A stretch of 64,000 nt of DNA from UBA11403 sp963784615 (GTDB lineage: Bacteria > Pseudomonadota > Gammaproteobacteria > Legionellales > Legionellaceae): assembly GCA_963784615.1 (NCBI GenBank), contig CAWASG010000002.1:62001-126000 (forward strand), in the 5' to 3' direction. A model generated the notes under the pieces. That model saw nothing but the letters and a program-made list of their open reading frames with translations, was not told the origin of the DNA and ran no database searches. Made by a program: the position numbers and the translations under genes. This document shows, one piece after another, positions 43,055 through 52,476 of this stretch (positions are counted from its first letter, which is position 1; each line of letters opens with the position of its first letter).

Positions 43055-44308
43055 ATGTACATAACATCCATCAAAGGTCGAGAAATACTAGATTCGCGCG
43101 GCAATCCAACGGTTGAAGCTGACGTCATATTCAATAATGGCGCGTGCGGCCGTGCCAGCGTGCCCTCAGGGGCTTCGACCGGCAGTCGTGAAGCGTGTGA
43201 GTTGCGCGATGGTGATTCACATCGATATGCAGGTAAAGGCGTGTGCAAAGCCGTGGCCTCGATAAACGGTGAAATTAATCAAGCGCTTGGCAATACCTCC
43301 GTGAGCTCACAAGCCGACTTGGATGCACGTCTTTGTGCACTTGACGGCACTGAGAATAAATCACGTCTTGGCGCGAATGCGCTGCTTGCCGTTTCTCTTG
43401 CTTTTGCTCGGGCGGATGCGAATGCAAGAAATCTGCCGTTATTTGAAGCGCTGCATCAAGATGGTCCAATGGTGATGCCGGTACCAATGATGAATGTCCT
43501 CAATGGCGGCGCTCATGCAGACAATAATGTCGATATTCAAGAATTTATGATCATGCCAGTTGGCGCGCCGGATTTTCCAACGGCCTTGCAGATGGGCGCA
43601 GAGACGTTTCATGTATTGAAGTCAGTATTAAAGCAAAAGGGATTAAATACAGCGATTGGTGACGAGGGAGGTTTTGCCCCCGATTTAAAATCCAATCAAC
43701 ACGCATTGGATATGTTAATGGAAGCCGTGGAGCTTGCAGGATTCAAATTAGGTTCAGATATCGTCCTGACGTTGGATGTTGCTGCAAGTGAGCTCTTCCG
43801 TGATGGTTTGTATCATCTCGATTCAGAAGGAAAACGATTCACTTCAGCCGAATTAATTGAGTATTATGCTCATCTCATCAAAAATAATCCTATCGTTAGC
43901 ATTGAAGACGGCCTCGATGAAAGTGACTGGGCTGGCTGGAAACTCATGACCGAACGCCTAGGCTCAACTGTGCAATTGGTTGGTGACGATTTGTTTGTAA
44001 CCAATGCGCAGATATTGGCAAAAGGCATAGAGAATCACATTGCAAATGCTGTACTGATTAAACCCAATCAAATAGGCACACTCACAGAAACACGTCAAAC
44101 CATAGCGTTAGCACAACGCAACGGCTATCGCTGCATCATGTCACACCGCTCAGGCGAAACCGAAGATACCTTCATCGCCGATTTGGCTGTGGCAACTGCG
44201 TGTGGTCAAATTAAAACGGGGTCTTTGTGTAGAACCGATCGTGTGGCCAAATACAACCAATTATTACGCATACAAGCGCAGGCATCACTGCCTTATGCTA
44301 CTTTTTGA
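43055..44308 (+). CDS. eno: Enolase
   Basis: 417 residues. The substrate loop VPSGASTGSREACELRDGD (residues 31-49 region), magnesium ligands in LTLDVAAS, SIEDGLDESDW and VGDDLFVTN, catalytic Lys in LIKPNQIGT, and SHRSGETEDTFIADLAVA are present. It interconverts 2-phosphoglycerate and phosphoenolpyruvate. It is slightly shorter than usual and has some unusual changes (ACELR for AIELR, LCRTDR for LSRTDR), but all key residues are there. Confidence 0.95.
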   Translation: MYITSIKGREILDSRGNPTVEADVIFNNGACGRASVPSGASTGSREACELRDGDSHRYAGKGVCKAVASINGEINQALGNTSVSSQADLDARLCALDGTENKSRLGANALLAVSLAFARADANARNLPLFEALHQDGPMVMPVPMMNVLNGGAHADNNVDIQEFMIMPVGAPDFPTALQMGAETFHVLKSVLKQKGLNTAIGDEGGFAPDLKSNQHALDMLMEAVELAGFKLGSDIVLTLDVAASELFRDGLYHLDSEGKRFTSAELIEYYAHLIKNNPIVSIEDGLDESDWAGWKLMTERLGSTVQLVGDDLFVTNAQILAKGIENHIANAVLIKPNQIGTLTETRQTIALAQRNGYRCIMSHRSGETEDTFIADLAVATACGQIKTGSLCRTDRVAKYNQLLRIQAQASLPYATF

Positions 44309-44344
44309 AGAGGATACCGAAAGCCGCATAAAATTGTATAAAAC

Positions 44345-44373
44345 TTGTGTATTATCGATCGTCATGCTATTCT
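44345..44373 (+). promoter_or_regulatory. Predicted promoter of toxin-antitoxin operon
   Basis: TTGTGT (44345-44350) and TATTCT (44368-44373) have 17-bp spacing and lie 40 bp before the antitoxin start. The overlapping CTGACTAGTATGACCAG has partial dyad symmetry and could be the antitoxin operator. Confidence 0.4.
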
Positions 44374-44412
44374 GACTAGTATGACCAGTTATTTTAAATC
44401 AAGAGGTGTGAT

Positions 44413-44658
44413 ATGCACGTATGGCAGGTTCAAGAGGCAAAAGCCAAATTAACACAGCTCATGAAAGAAGCGCAACGAGAGCCGCAGGTGATTTCTAGGC
44501 ATGGCATCAATGAAACGGTTGTGATTCAGATGGAGCAGTATTTGAAACTGATTGGTGAAAAAAAAGATATCGTAACATTTCTTAGAAACTCACCTTTGTG
44601 TGGAGTGGAGTTAGAAGTGACGCGGGATGATTCGTCTATCCGGGAAATTGAGTTATGA
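44413..44658 (+). CDS. Phd/YefM-type antitoxin
   Basis: 81 residues with the Phd DNA-binding start MHVWQVQEAKAKLTQLMKEA and QVISRHGINETVVIQMEQY. The C-terminal half should wrap the toxin. It overlaps the toxin gene by 4 bp (ATGA), the standard type II arrangement, and probably represses its own promoter. Confidence 0.9.
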   Translation: MHVWQVQEAKAKLTQLMKEAQREPQVISRHGINETVVIQMEQYLKLIGEKKDIVTFLRNSPLCGVELEVTRDDSSIREIEL

Positions 44659-45065
44659 GCTATTTGTTGGATACCAATGTGATTTCGGAAACGATTAAAA
44701 AATCGCCTAATGAACAAGTGTTAAAATGGTTGTCAGCCATTGATAGTAGTCAATTTTCATTGAGTGTTTTGACAGTGGGTGAAATACGAAAAGGCATTGA
44801 GCGATTAGTTGATGAATCCAAAAAACAACACATTATTCAATGGTTGGAAATTGATCTGATGAAACAGTTTTATGGAAGGGTGATTCCCATAGATGAAAGA
44901 GTCGCAGATAAATGGGGTTATATTTGCTCGCTCATCACCATTCCTGCAGTCGATGCCTTAATTGCAGCGTCCGCGATTGTCCATAATCTTAAGGTAGTCA
45001 CGCGTAATACAAAGGATTTTGAGAAGATAGTTGGATTAGAAATCATTAATCCATGGGAGATGTAA
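44655..45065 (+). CDS. PIN-domain (VapC/FitB-like) toxin
   Basis: 136 residues of the PIN nuclease fold. Acidic residues are in SYLLDTNVISE (first Asp), LSVLTVGEIRKGIERL (Glu) and IPAVDALIAASA (Asp), with VVTRNTKDFEKIVGLEIINP at the end. It likely cuts RNA unless bound by the antitoxin. The sequence is closest to FitB-type members. The pair appears intact. Confidence 0.9.
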   Translation: MSYLLDTNVISETIKKSPNEQVLKWLSAIDSSQFSLSVLTVGEIRKGIERLVDESKKQHIIQWLEIDLMKQFYGRVIPIDERVADKWGYICSLITIPAVDALIAASAIVHNLKVVTRNTKDFEKIVGLEIINPWEM

Positions 45066-45084
45066 CCAGCCAATTTTTTGATCC

Positions 45085-45114
45085 GTCCAATTTGCAGTAT
45101 ACTGCAAATTGGAC
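45085..45114. promoter_or_regulatory. Perfect 30-bp palindrome before fadH
   Basis: GTCCAATTTGCAGTA is followed by its exact complement with no spacer. It lies 27-32 bp before the fadH start and 20 bp after the toxin stop. There is no T-run after it, so an operator or mRNA-leader hairpin is more likely than a terminator. Confidence 0.6.
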
Positions 45115-45140
45115 GCGTCTATTTTGCAATAGGGAGATAA

Positions 45141-47174
45141 TTGGCCGTGGAATTGAAAGTGGATAACACACCGTTTAAAGCTTTGTTTGAACCGTTGGAT
45201 CTAGGGTTCACGCAGTTAAAAAATCGATTGTTGATGGGGTCGATGCATACGGGGCTTGAAGAAGAAAAAGAAGGCTTGCATCGGTTGGCGGCGTTTTATC
45301 GTGAGCGGGCGCTTGGAGGGGTGGGGCTGATTGTGACGGGCGGTATCGCACCTAATCGCGCGGGCCGGTTGGCGCCTTTCGCAGCGAAATTGACGTCCCG
45401 GCATGAGCAACATCGGCATGAGCTGATTACCCAAACGGTTCATGATGCTGGCGGAAAAATTGCTTTACAAATACTGCACGCGGGCCGTTATGGTTATCAT
45501 CCGTTTATTGTTGCGCCGAGCGGACTAAAGTCGCCGATTAGTCCTTTCTCTCCATGGGTCATGAGTCAATCAAGAATTCGTAAAACCATTCAGCATTTTG
45601 CACGTTGCGCTCGATTAGCCAAAGCGGCTGGCTATGATGGCGTTGAGATCATGGGTAGTGAAGGCTATTTGATCAATCAATTTATTGTGACACATACAAA
45701 TAAACGTACGGATGAATGGGGCGGGACGTTTGAGAATCGGATCCGCTTTCCCATAGAAGTCGTGCGAGCAGTTCGAGAAGCAGTGGGCCATGATTTTATT
45801 ATTATTTATCGTTTATCCATGTTGGATTTAATTAGCGATGGCAGTAGTTGGGAGGAAGTCGTTTTGCTTGCCAAGGCGATCGAACAAGCCGGGGCAACCA
45901 TGATCAATACAGGGATTGGTTGGCATGAAGCACGGATCCCAACGATCGCGACCATGGTGCCTGCAGCTGCCTTTACGGCAGTGACAAAACATTTAAAACC
46001 CGAGATCTCGATTCCGGTGATTACATCGAATCGCATCAATACGCCAGAGCTTGCTAATGCCTTATTGGAAGAGGGTGTGGCTGATATGATTTCCATGGCC
46101 CGTCCTTTTTTGGCCGATCCACAGTTTGCCGAGAAAGCGCATGCAGGCGAAAGTCGAGCGATTAATGTCTGTATTGCCTGCAATCAAGCGTGTCTTGATC
46201 AGGTGTTTGCTAATCAAACGGCTTCTTGTTTGGTGAATCCGCGGGCATGTCATGAAACACGGTTGGTGTACCAGGCGACAAGTCATCCTAAACGGATGGC
46301 TGTAGTCGGTGCGGGTCCTGCTGGCATGGCATTTGCGGCGATCGCTGCTGAACGTGGCCATCAAGTCACCTTGTTTGAAAAAAATAATTCATTGGGTGGG
46401 CAGTTCAATCTGGCCAAACGGATCCCTGGAAAAGAAGAGTTTCAACATACGATTGAGTATTTCAGTTATCAGTTAGATAAATATCAAGTGGATATCCAAT
46501 TGAATACCGAGGCCACCCCTGAACTGTTATCCGGCTTTGACATGACGATTCTTGCCACAGGCGTGGTACCCCGTATTCCAGAAATACCAGGGATTGAGAA
46601 TGACAAGGTCATGACGTATATCGACGCGATTTTGGGCTTGAAGACGCCAGGGCAGCGTGTTGCTGTCATTGGTGCTGGTGGTATTGGATTTGATGTGGCG
46701 GAATGGTTGACACATTCTGAGGTTAACGAATCTAAACGACAATTTTTTGATGAGTGGGGTATAGATGTTAGTGGCGCTCATCGTGGTGGGATTAAGCCCA
46801 AAGATGCATTAGTGCCTTCTCGTGAGGTATACCTTCTTCAGCGCAAAAAAGAAAAGCCAGGCCAGCGCCTTGGAAAAACGACCGGTTGGATCCATCGCTC
46901 CAGTTTAAAGCATCGTCAGGTGCATATGATTTCCGGAGTAACCTATCAACAAATAGATTCTCGCGGTTTGCATGTGATTATGGAAGGTCAGCCGCGACTT
47001 CTTGAGGTGGATTCGGTGGTTATTTGCACGGGTCAAATCGAATTACGAACACTTCTGGAGCCGCTGAAAGAGGCAGGGCAAACGGTGCATATCATCGGCG
47101 GGGCTTACAAAGCATTAGAGCTTGATGCACGGCATGCGATTAATCAAGCATGCCGGTTGGCTGCTTTGTTATAA
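45141..47174 (+). CDS. fadH: 2,4-dienoyl-CoA reductase (NADPH)
   Basis: 677 residues. An FMN-binding TIM barrel (about 10-335) is followed by a [4Fe-4S] site with Cys at about 344, 347, 351 and 363, then an FAD domain (GAGPAG 390-395) and an NADPH domain (VIGAGGIGFDVAEW). It reduces 2,4-dienoyl-CoA during oxidation of unsaturated fatty acids. The start is either TTG 45141 (4 nt after AGGGAG) or GTG 45147 (10 nt after it). No other fatty acid oxidation genes are adjacent. Confidence 0.92.
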   Translation: MAVELKVDNTPFKALFEPLDLGFTQLKNRLLMGSMHTGLEEEKEGLHRLAAFYRERALGGVGLIVTGGIAPNRAGRLAPFAAKLTSRHEQHRHELITQTVHDAGGKIALQILHAGRYGYHPFIVAPSGLKSPISPFSPWVMSQSRIRKTIQHFARCARLAKAAGYDGVEIMGSEGYLINQFIVTHTNKRTDEWGGTFENRIRFPIEVVRAVREAVGHDFIIIYRLSMLDLISDGSSWEEVVLLAKAIEQAGATMINTGIGWHEARIPTIATMVPAAAFTAVTKHLKPEISIPVITSNRINTPELANALLEEGVADMISMARPFLADPQFAEKAHAGESRAINVCIACNQACLDQVFANQTASCLVNPRACHETRLVYQATSHPKRMAVVGAGPAGMAFAAIAAERGHQVTLFEKNNSLGGQFNLAKRIPGKEEFQHTIEYFSYQLDKYQVDIQLNTEATPELLSGFDMTILATGVVPRIPEIPGIENDKVMTYIDAILGLKTPGQRVAVIGAGGIGFDVAEWLTHSEVNESKRQFFDEWGIDVSGAHRGGIKPKDALVPSREVYLLQRKKEKPGQRLGKTTGWIHRSSLKHRQVHMISGVTYQQIDSRGLHVIMEGQPRLLEVDSVVICTGQIELRTLLEPLKEAGQTVHIIGGAYKALELDARHAINQACRLAALL

Positions 47175-47192
47175 ATTCTTTGTTATTGGCGC

Positions 47193-47276
47193 GTAGGTTG
47201 GGTTGAGGCGGGTTCGCCGAAGCCCAACAAAACCATCCATGTTGGGCTTCGGCGAACCCGCCTCAACCCAACCTAC
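47193..47276. repeat. REP palindrome, variant core
   Basis: Core changed from GAGCGAGAGCGAAGCC to GAGGCGGGTTCGCCGAAGCC on the left, with the exact complement on the right, so both arms carry the same change. Confidence 0.9.
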
Positions 47277-47284
47277 AGAGCGAC

Positions 47285-47328
47285 TTGAACAAAACAGACT
47301 CAGTCTTTTTTCATGCTGTTTTGTCCAA
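47285..47328. repeat. GAACAAAACAG hairpin upstream of helicase gene
   Basis: TTGAACAAAACAG pairs with CTGTTTTGTCCAA; the loop contains GTCTTTTTTCATG as in the hairpin at 42989. It is a weaker member of that family. The rest of the 335-bp gap between fadH and the helicase is a long AT-rich leader. Confidence 0.55.
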
Positions 47329-47510
47329 GATCTAATAAAACGCGTGCATCTTGCTTAAATTTTTGGTATGATGCGGAACAATTTTTATATTTCTTGATTG
47401 TAACCTTGCAAAACGCCTTGAATTTTAGGTCATTGGGGAGCGTTTAAGTAGGTGCGATCATCGAACCTAACGAAGTGGATATGACCACTTCTAAACTTAA
47501 CCTCGGGAAA

Positions 47511-49208
47511 ATGATGACTATAGAATCGACAAAAGAATCGACAAACTTTGCTGCCTTTGATTTATCTCCTATGCTATTGAAAGCATTAGAAGACATGAAA
47601 TTTGAAACAGCCTCACCCATTCAACAACAAACCATTCCTTTACTGATTGCAGGGCACGATCTTATCGGTCAAGCGCAGACGGGAACCGGTAAGACAGCGG
47701 CCTTTAGTCTTCCAATATTAAACCAGTTAAATTTAGCGGAGATGAGTCCTCAAGCTTTGGTTATTGCACCAACGCGTGAGCTTGCGATTCAGGTCGCTGA
47801 GCATATGGAGTCCTTAGGCAAGCATTTGAGAAACTTGCGGGTTTCAGTCTTATGTGGTGGACAAGATTACCGGCCTCAATTGAAAAAACTGCGTGAAGGG
47901 GCTCATATTGTTGTGGGTACACCCGGTCGTATTTTAGATCACTTGGATCGTGGCACATTGCAATTGAAAAATTTGAAAACATTCGTACTGGATGAAGCAG
48001 ATGAAATGTTGCGTATGGGCTTTATTGATGACGTTGAAAAAATCCTTTCTAAACTGCCTGAAAAAAGACAGATCGCATTGTTTTCAGCAACCATGCCTTC
48101 AAGAATTCGCCAAATTGCCAATCGTTATCTGATTGATCCGAAGTCAGTTGAAATTCAAATGGCTACGGCTACGGTGAAATGCGTTGAACAACGTTTCTTG
48201 TTTGCTTCACAAGGCGAAAAGCCTAATGCGTTAATACGTATTCTGGCAGTGGAAGACTATCAGGGTGTGATTGTATTTGTGCGGACGAAGAGCAGTACCG
48301 AAGAAGTCGCCGAAGTGTTGCAACAGCAAGGTTTGCGCGCCATGGCGATTCATGGTGATTTAACACAATCGCTTCGTGAACGTATTATTACCCAATTTAA
48401 ACAAGGTGCGATTGACGTCTTGGTAGCAACCGATGTTGCCGCACGCGGTTTGGACGTCGACAGAGTAACGCATGTTATTAACTATGACATGGCGCATGAT
48501 TGTGAGACGTATGTGCATCGTATTGGTCGTACAGGGCGTGCCGGTCGCAGTGGGGTGGCTATTCTATTCATATCGCCTCGTGAGTCACGTGGACTCAATA
48601 TGATTGAGCGACATACGCGCCAGAAAATTGAAAAAATGGACATTCCGAATGATCATGTGATTCAAATGGCTAAGCAACGCCAGTTCCTCAGCAATATCAG
48701 TGCACGCTTGCAACATGATAATTTGCCGTCTTATCGTAATATTATTGAATCGTTTCTTAAAGAGAATGCAGATGTATCGGTTGTTGATGTGGCCGCTGCG
48801 TTGGCATTGTTATTGAAAAATGACAAGCCTTGGAAGGTCGAATTGCCGAAGTTGACACCTGAGCGTGCGGCATCCAAAGGTGTACGCACAAAAGAGTTCA
48901 GCACGAGCAGACCCAGCCGCCCCTCAATGAGCACAGGCGATACACGCAAGCGGTCTCGCGACGATGCATCACAAGAGTTTTATCGAATTGACGTTGGTCG
49001 CATTCATGGCGTGAAGCCCGGCAATATTGTCGGCGCGATAGCCAATGAATCCGGCTTGGAAGGACGCCAGATTACGGGTCTGAAAATCAACGAAGATCAC
49101 TCGCTAGTCGCCCTGCCTAAAGGTTTGACAAAAGAAGCTGTTCTAGGATTAAATAAGGCTTGGGTGTGTGGTCGTCAACTGAAACTTAAAGCATTAAATT
49201 TAGCATAA
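47511..49208 (+). CDS. deaD: DEAD-box RNA helicase (DeaD/CsdA type)
   Basis: 565 residues from ATG 47511, which gives the usual short N-terminus before FAAFDLSPMLLKALEDM; in-frame starts at 47475 and 47481 are possible. Motifs: AQTGTGKT (55-62), PTRELA, DEAD, SAT, ARGLD and HRIGRTGRAG. The C-terminal domain FYRIDVGRIHGVKPGNIVGA is the DbpA-type RNA-binding fold found in DeaD. It remodels structured RNA, often in the cold and in ribosome assembly. The long leader fits cold-regulated helicase genes. Confidence 0.92.
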   Translation: MMTIESTKESTNFAAFDLSPMLLKALEDMKFETASPIQQQTIPLLIAGHDLIGQAQTGTGKTAAFSLPILNQLNLAEMSPQALVIAPTRELAIQVAEHMESLGKHLRNLRVSVLCGGQDYRPQLKKLREGAHIVVGTPGRILDHLDRGTLQLKNLKTFVLDEADEMLRMGFIDDVEKILSKLPEKRQIALFSATMPSRIRQIANRYLIDPKSVEIQMATATVKCVEQRFLFASQGEKPNALIRILAVEDYQGVIVFVRTKSSTEEVAEVLQQQGLRAMAIHGDLTQSLRERIITQFKQGAIDVLVATDVAARGLDVDRVTHVINYDMAHDCETYVHRIGRTGRAGRSGVAILFISPRESRGLNMIERHTRQKIEKMDIPNDHVIQMAKQRQFLSNISARLQHDNLPSYRNIIESFLKENADVSVVDVAAALALLLKNDKPWKVELPKLTPERAASKGVRTKEFSTSRPSRPSMSTGDTRKRSRDDASQEFYRIDVGRIHGVKPGNIVGAIANESGLEGRQITGLKINEDHSLVALPKGLTKEAVLGLNKAWVCGRQLKLKALNLA

Positions 49209-49236
49209 GATATAATCAATCATTCGTATCCTCAGG

Positions 49237-49311
49237 GTAGGTTGGGTTGAGCGAGAGCGAAGCCCAACATGATAATTTTGTTGGGCTTCGCTCTCGCTCA
49301 ACCCAACCTAC
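49237..49311. repeat. REP palindrome between helicase and esterase genes
   Basis: Standard arms with loop ATGATAATTTT. The left flank CAGG and the right flank CCCGACCCTG extend the pairing slightly. The sequence TATCGAGAGGATACAAA 12 bp beyond also occurs at the insert in the M16 gene (34236-34252). Confidence 0.88.
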
Positions 49312-49362
49312 CCGACCCTGCTATATCGAGAGGATACAAACATTCACCAAGAGGAGTTAGTG

Positions 49363-50283
49363 ATGAGGATATTATTGTCAGCGTTAATACTGTGTTTCTC
49401 GGTTATTGTTTCTGCAGCAACAGTGGATAAAATTGTGGTATTTGGAGATAGTTTATCTGATAACGGCAATCTTTATGAGTATATGAAGCATCAGTTTCCT
49501 GTCTGTCCGCCGTATTACAAAGGCCGTATGACAAATGGTCCAGTTTGGGCCGAGCTATTAACAGAGTCTTACTTCCCTGGCGCAATCGACAGTCATTTAT
49601 TAGATTATGCATTCGCCGGTGCCGCTGTTATAGAGGGTGATGATGAGCCTTTGTTCACCTTGCGCAGTGAGCTGGAAGGCTATTTTCTTTCTCATCAAAA
49701 TAAAGCGGATGATCATACTTTATATGTCGTTTGGATTGGTGCAAATAATTACTTGGCGCTGCCCGAGAATGCCGAGAAAGCGGTTCGTGATGTGAGCACG
49801 GGTATCCAGCGCAGTTTACAAGAGTTGGCTGATAAGGGAGCCAAGCATATTTTGGTTATGAATCTGCCTGATTTAGGACGAACCCCGGCCGCAACTGAGT
49901 TTGGTGCCGTGGCTGAATTGACCTCGTTAAGTGATCAACATAACCAACAGTTATTTGAAATTGTTGAAGCGTTTAAACAAACTAACCCTTCTGTTCAATG
50001 GCTACATTTTGATGTAAGGAATGCTCTGGATGATTTGCTTACCAATCCTGAGGCTAATGGATTTAGCAATATAACGGGCACATGTTATGAGTCGTCTGTG
50101 GATGAACCATCACTAAAAACTGGGCTGAACGTTGCGGCTACGCTGAAATTAACCTCTAAAAAATCAGCCTGTGACGGTTATTTGTTCTTTGACTTAGTGC
50201 ATCCATCTGCATTGGCACACAAAATCTTGGCTGACCGTACACGACAATTATTACAAGACTCAGGGATTAATTTCGCGGGTTGA
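49363..50283 (+). CDS. Secreted GDSL/SGNH esterase or lysophospholipase
   Basis: 306 residues from ATG 49363 with GAGGAG upstream. A signal peptide (MRILLSALILCFSVIVSA) is followed by block I VFGDSLSDNGN (nucleophile Ser), block III WIGANNY and block V FDLVHPS (Asp and His). This is the set seen in Legionella PlaA/PlaC/PlaD lipases. It likely hydrolyses lipids or acyl esters outside the cytoplasm. Cysteines at CPPYY, GTCYES and SACDG may form a disulfide loop as in GDSL acyltransferases. Confidence 0.85.
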   Translation: MRILLSALILCFSVIVSAATVDKIVVFGDSLSDNGNLYEYMKHQFPVCPPYYKGRMTNGPVWAELLTESYFPGAIDSHLLDYAFAGAAVIEGDDEPLFTLRSELEGYFLSHQNKADDHTLYVVWIGANNYLALPENAEKAVRDVSTGIQRSLQELADKGAKHILVMNLPDLGRTPAATEFGAVAELTSLSDQHNQQLFEIVEAFKQTNPSVQWLHFDVRNALDDLLTNPEANGFSNITGTCYESSVDEPSLKTGLNVAATLKLTSKKSACDGYLFFDLVHPSALAHKILADRTRQLLQDSGINFAG

Positions 50284-50293
50284 TGTTTCAAAC

Positions 50294-50368
50294 GTAAGTT
50301 GGGTTGAGCGAGAGCGAAGCCCAACATGACGATTTTGTTGGGCTTCGCTCTCGCTCAACCCAACCTAC
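50294..50368. repeat. REP palindrome after esterase gene
   Basis: Arms begin GTAAGTTGGG and end CCCAACCTAC (one mismatch), with loop ATGACGATTTT. Confidence 0.9.
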
Positions 50369-50406
50369 TCCGATTAATCCCTTAACTTAATGGCAGCGAG
50401 GCTACG
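50369..50406 (-). repeat. Short interspersed motif, copy 4
   Basis: CTCCGATTAATCCCTTAACT then TAATGGCAGCGAGGCTACG is the inverted counterpart of the motif at 32146-32185. In both places it abuts the REP palindrome with the same junction (GGAG/TAGG), suggesting one composite element. Confidence 0.65.
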
Positions 50407-50430
50407 GCACATCTCAATTGTCATTATGAC

Positions 50431-51285
50431 CTACCATCCTTTTTCCGCACAGATTTGTTCATATGCCTGTCTGATTTGCTGTGTTTTTTCATTAGCAATT
50501 TTTATCATGGCTTCCGGCAAGCCCTTGGCGATGAGTTTATCGGGGTGATTGCGGCTGATGAGTTGTCGATAAGCGCGCTTGACGTCTTGTTTACTGGCGG
50601 CTCTATTGATGCCTAAAATGCCATAAGCGTGATCTGTTGCTGAGCGAGGTTGTTGATAGTTTGTATGAGATGATTGCGAATCATTAGACGTTGAACGGTG
50701 ATATGTTTTTTGTCTGGCAAAATCTTCATAAAATCGATGTTGCTGGTGTAGTGGTGCAAAGCCCATCTGCCCTAAGATTGTATTGAGTAACTGTTGCTTT
50801 TTCAATGATAAACCGCCGATGAGAGCCGCTTGAAACTGGAGATCAATAAATAGCTTTAAGAGCTCAGGATTGTCGCGAGTGGTTTCTCGTAGTGAGGTTA
50901 AGACGCGACGTAAATCAAAGTCTGGCTCTTTTCCTTTACGGAAATAATCTTGAGCCTGTTTTCGTTGAGACTGACTGAGGCGCATCTCCGTCATTAGGCG
51001 TTTTACCATGCTGATTTGCGCTTCTGTGACACGTCCATCTACCTTGGCGATATGCCCCATGACTGAAAACGCTGCTTCAAAAAAAATGTTTTGCACATGC
51101 GCTCGTTTTTCAGCACTGTATTGCCAATGGGGTCTGGTGAAATGCTCGGTCAGCCCTTGATCAAACAGATTGCCAATGAGGATCCCCAAAACGGCGCCTG
51201 CAGGCCCAAAGGTGAGAAAGCCTAAAAAAGCGCCGATTAATTTACCCCACCAATGATGCGAAGAAAAAAATTGACGTGGGTTCAT
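50431..51285 (-). CDS. djlA: DnaJ-like membrane co-chaperone DjlA
   Basis: 284 residues. An N-terminal glycine-rich membrane segment (IGAFLGFLTFGPAGAVLGIL) is followed by a TerB-like domain (about 55-180) and a C-terminal J domain (AYGILGINRAASKQDVKRAY) with the HPD tripeptide in RNHPDKL. It stimulates DnaK at the inner membrane. In Legionella a DjlA homolog matters for growth in hosts. ATG 51285 has AAGGTT upstream. Confidence 0.93.
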   Translation of the reverse strand: MNPRQFFSSHHWWGKLIGAFLGFLTFGPAGAVLGILIGNLFDQGLTEHFTRPHWQYSAEKRAHVQNIFFEAAFSVMGHIAKVDGRVTEAQISMVKRLMTEMRLSQSQRKQAQDYFRKGKEPDFDLRRVLTSLRETTRDNPELLKLFIDLQFQAALIGGLSLKKQQLLNTILGQMGFAPLHQQHRFYEDFARQKTYHRSTSNDSQSSHTNYQQPRSATDHAYGILGINRAASKQDVKRAYRQLISRNHPDKLIAKGLPEAMIKIANEKTQQIRQAYEQICAEKGW

Positions 51286-51339
51286 AAGCAACCTTGGATG
51301 AAGTACATCGTTTTGGCCTCAGCCATAGTCTTATGCGCT

Positions 51340-52476
51340 CTAATATTTATGATCGAATAAAAATGTAGCGCCAAGAATAACCGAATTTCCATTGATTCCG
51401 CCCTGTTTGATGCGCTCACCAGACCAAGTGGTTCGACCTGGCCCCGAATTATTTGCACCAATATTTTGATAATCATACCCCAGTGATAATACGATATTTG
51501 CATTCATGTTGAAATTTAGACCACAGCCCAGATCATATGCGAAAACCCCTTTGTTGCGCGAGGCGAAAGCTGGACTCGTGCGAATGGTGATTGGCGGTTC
51601 GCCATATTCTTTGTATGAACTAAATTGATTAATTGAGACACCTAGGCCTCCATTAACATAAGGTCTTATGGGCCCAATTTTCATGAGTTCAAGTTTAGTA
51701 TAGGCCAGTAACACATTCGAGCTGATATTCCAGGAATCATGGTAATTGGTATAGGCCGGTAACGAATATTGCATAATACTGCCGTCAACACTGTGATCTA
51801 ACAAATGCTGATAACGCAATCCTAAATAATATCCTGGAAACCAATTACGCTCTTGCTCCCAGTAGCGACCTGCTGTCAAAGCCATAGACAGCGGGTTAGA
51901 GGCGGTCGTTGAGTAGCGATCCATATTATTAGGAGCGTCGAAACAGGAGCCATTATCAATGAGTATAGTCGATTTGACAATGGGTTTAAAAACGCCTGCA
52001 TCAGCGGTAACGTACCAGGCGCCTCCAAAATGAATCCTGGGGATGTAGTCTTTATACCATGTAGGCACACCCGTTTGGGTTCTTTTCATTACTTTGGCGC
52101 GATGATAAACAGGGCTTGAAGCTGCAGGTTTGACAACTGGCTCAATGCTCATGGAAGTGGGTTGTGGCGCGTACTCGAAACGGGCAATGTTTGTTGGGGG
52201 CACGGGCCCAACGGTTACGTGATAATAGCGTCCTTCGTGTCGGATATTCACGGGATAGTTAACCAGCGTCTCCCATCTTGCTTTGACGCGATTAGCATTA
52301 TCTGCGGAACGAAATGATCCAATTTGTACGGTGACGGCTTTGGAATGGGGTGACTTCAGCTTATGTAGCTGCTCTAATTCCTCACCTGAGGCTCGAGCGT
52401 TAAGCGTCGTTGAAAAACTGATCGTCAATAGCATTGCTGTGAGGAGTGCTGTTTGTTTTAAATCCATTTTCTTCAT
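51340..52476 (-). CDS. SPOR-domain outer membrane beta-barrel protein
   Basis: 378 residues from ATG 52476 with AGGAAG ahead. After the signal peptide a SPOR-like domain (VTVQIGSFRSADNANRVKAR, about 48-105) should bind denuded peptidoglycan. A linker and a C-terminal beta barrel of OmpW/OprF-like size follow, with GLRYQHLLDHSVDG and the final strand SVILGATFLFDHKY. It may tether outer membrane to wall. I do not know a named homolog. It is 54 bp upstream of djlA in the same direction. Confidence 0.75.
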   Translation of the reverse strand: MKKMDLKQTALLTAMLLTISFSTTLNARASGEELEQLHKLKSPHSKAVTVQIGSFRSADNANRVKARWETLVNYPVNIRHEGRYYHVTVGPVPPTNIARFEYAPQPTSMSIEPVVKPAASSPVYHRAKVMKRTQTGVPTWYKDYIPRIHFGGAWYVTADAGVFKPIVKSTILIDNGSCFDAPNNMDRYSTTASNPLSMALTAGRYWEQERNWFPGYYLGLRYQHLLDHSVDGSIMQYSLPAYTNYHDSWNISSNVLLAYTKLELMKIGPIRPYVNGGLGVSINQFSSYKEYGEPPITIRTSPAFASRNKGVFAYDLGCGLNFNMNANIVLSLGYDYQNIGANNSGPGRTTWSGERIKQGGINGNSVILGATFLFDHKY

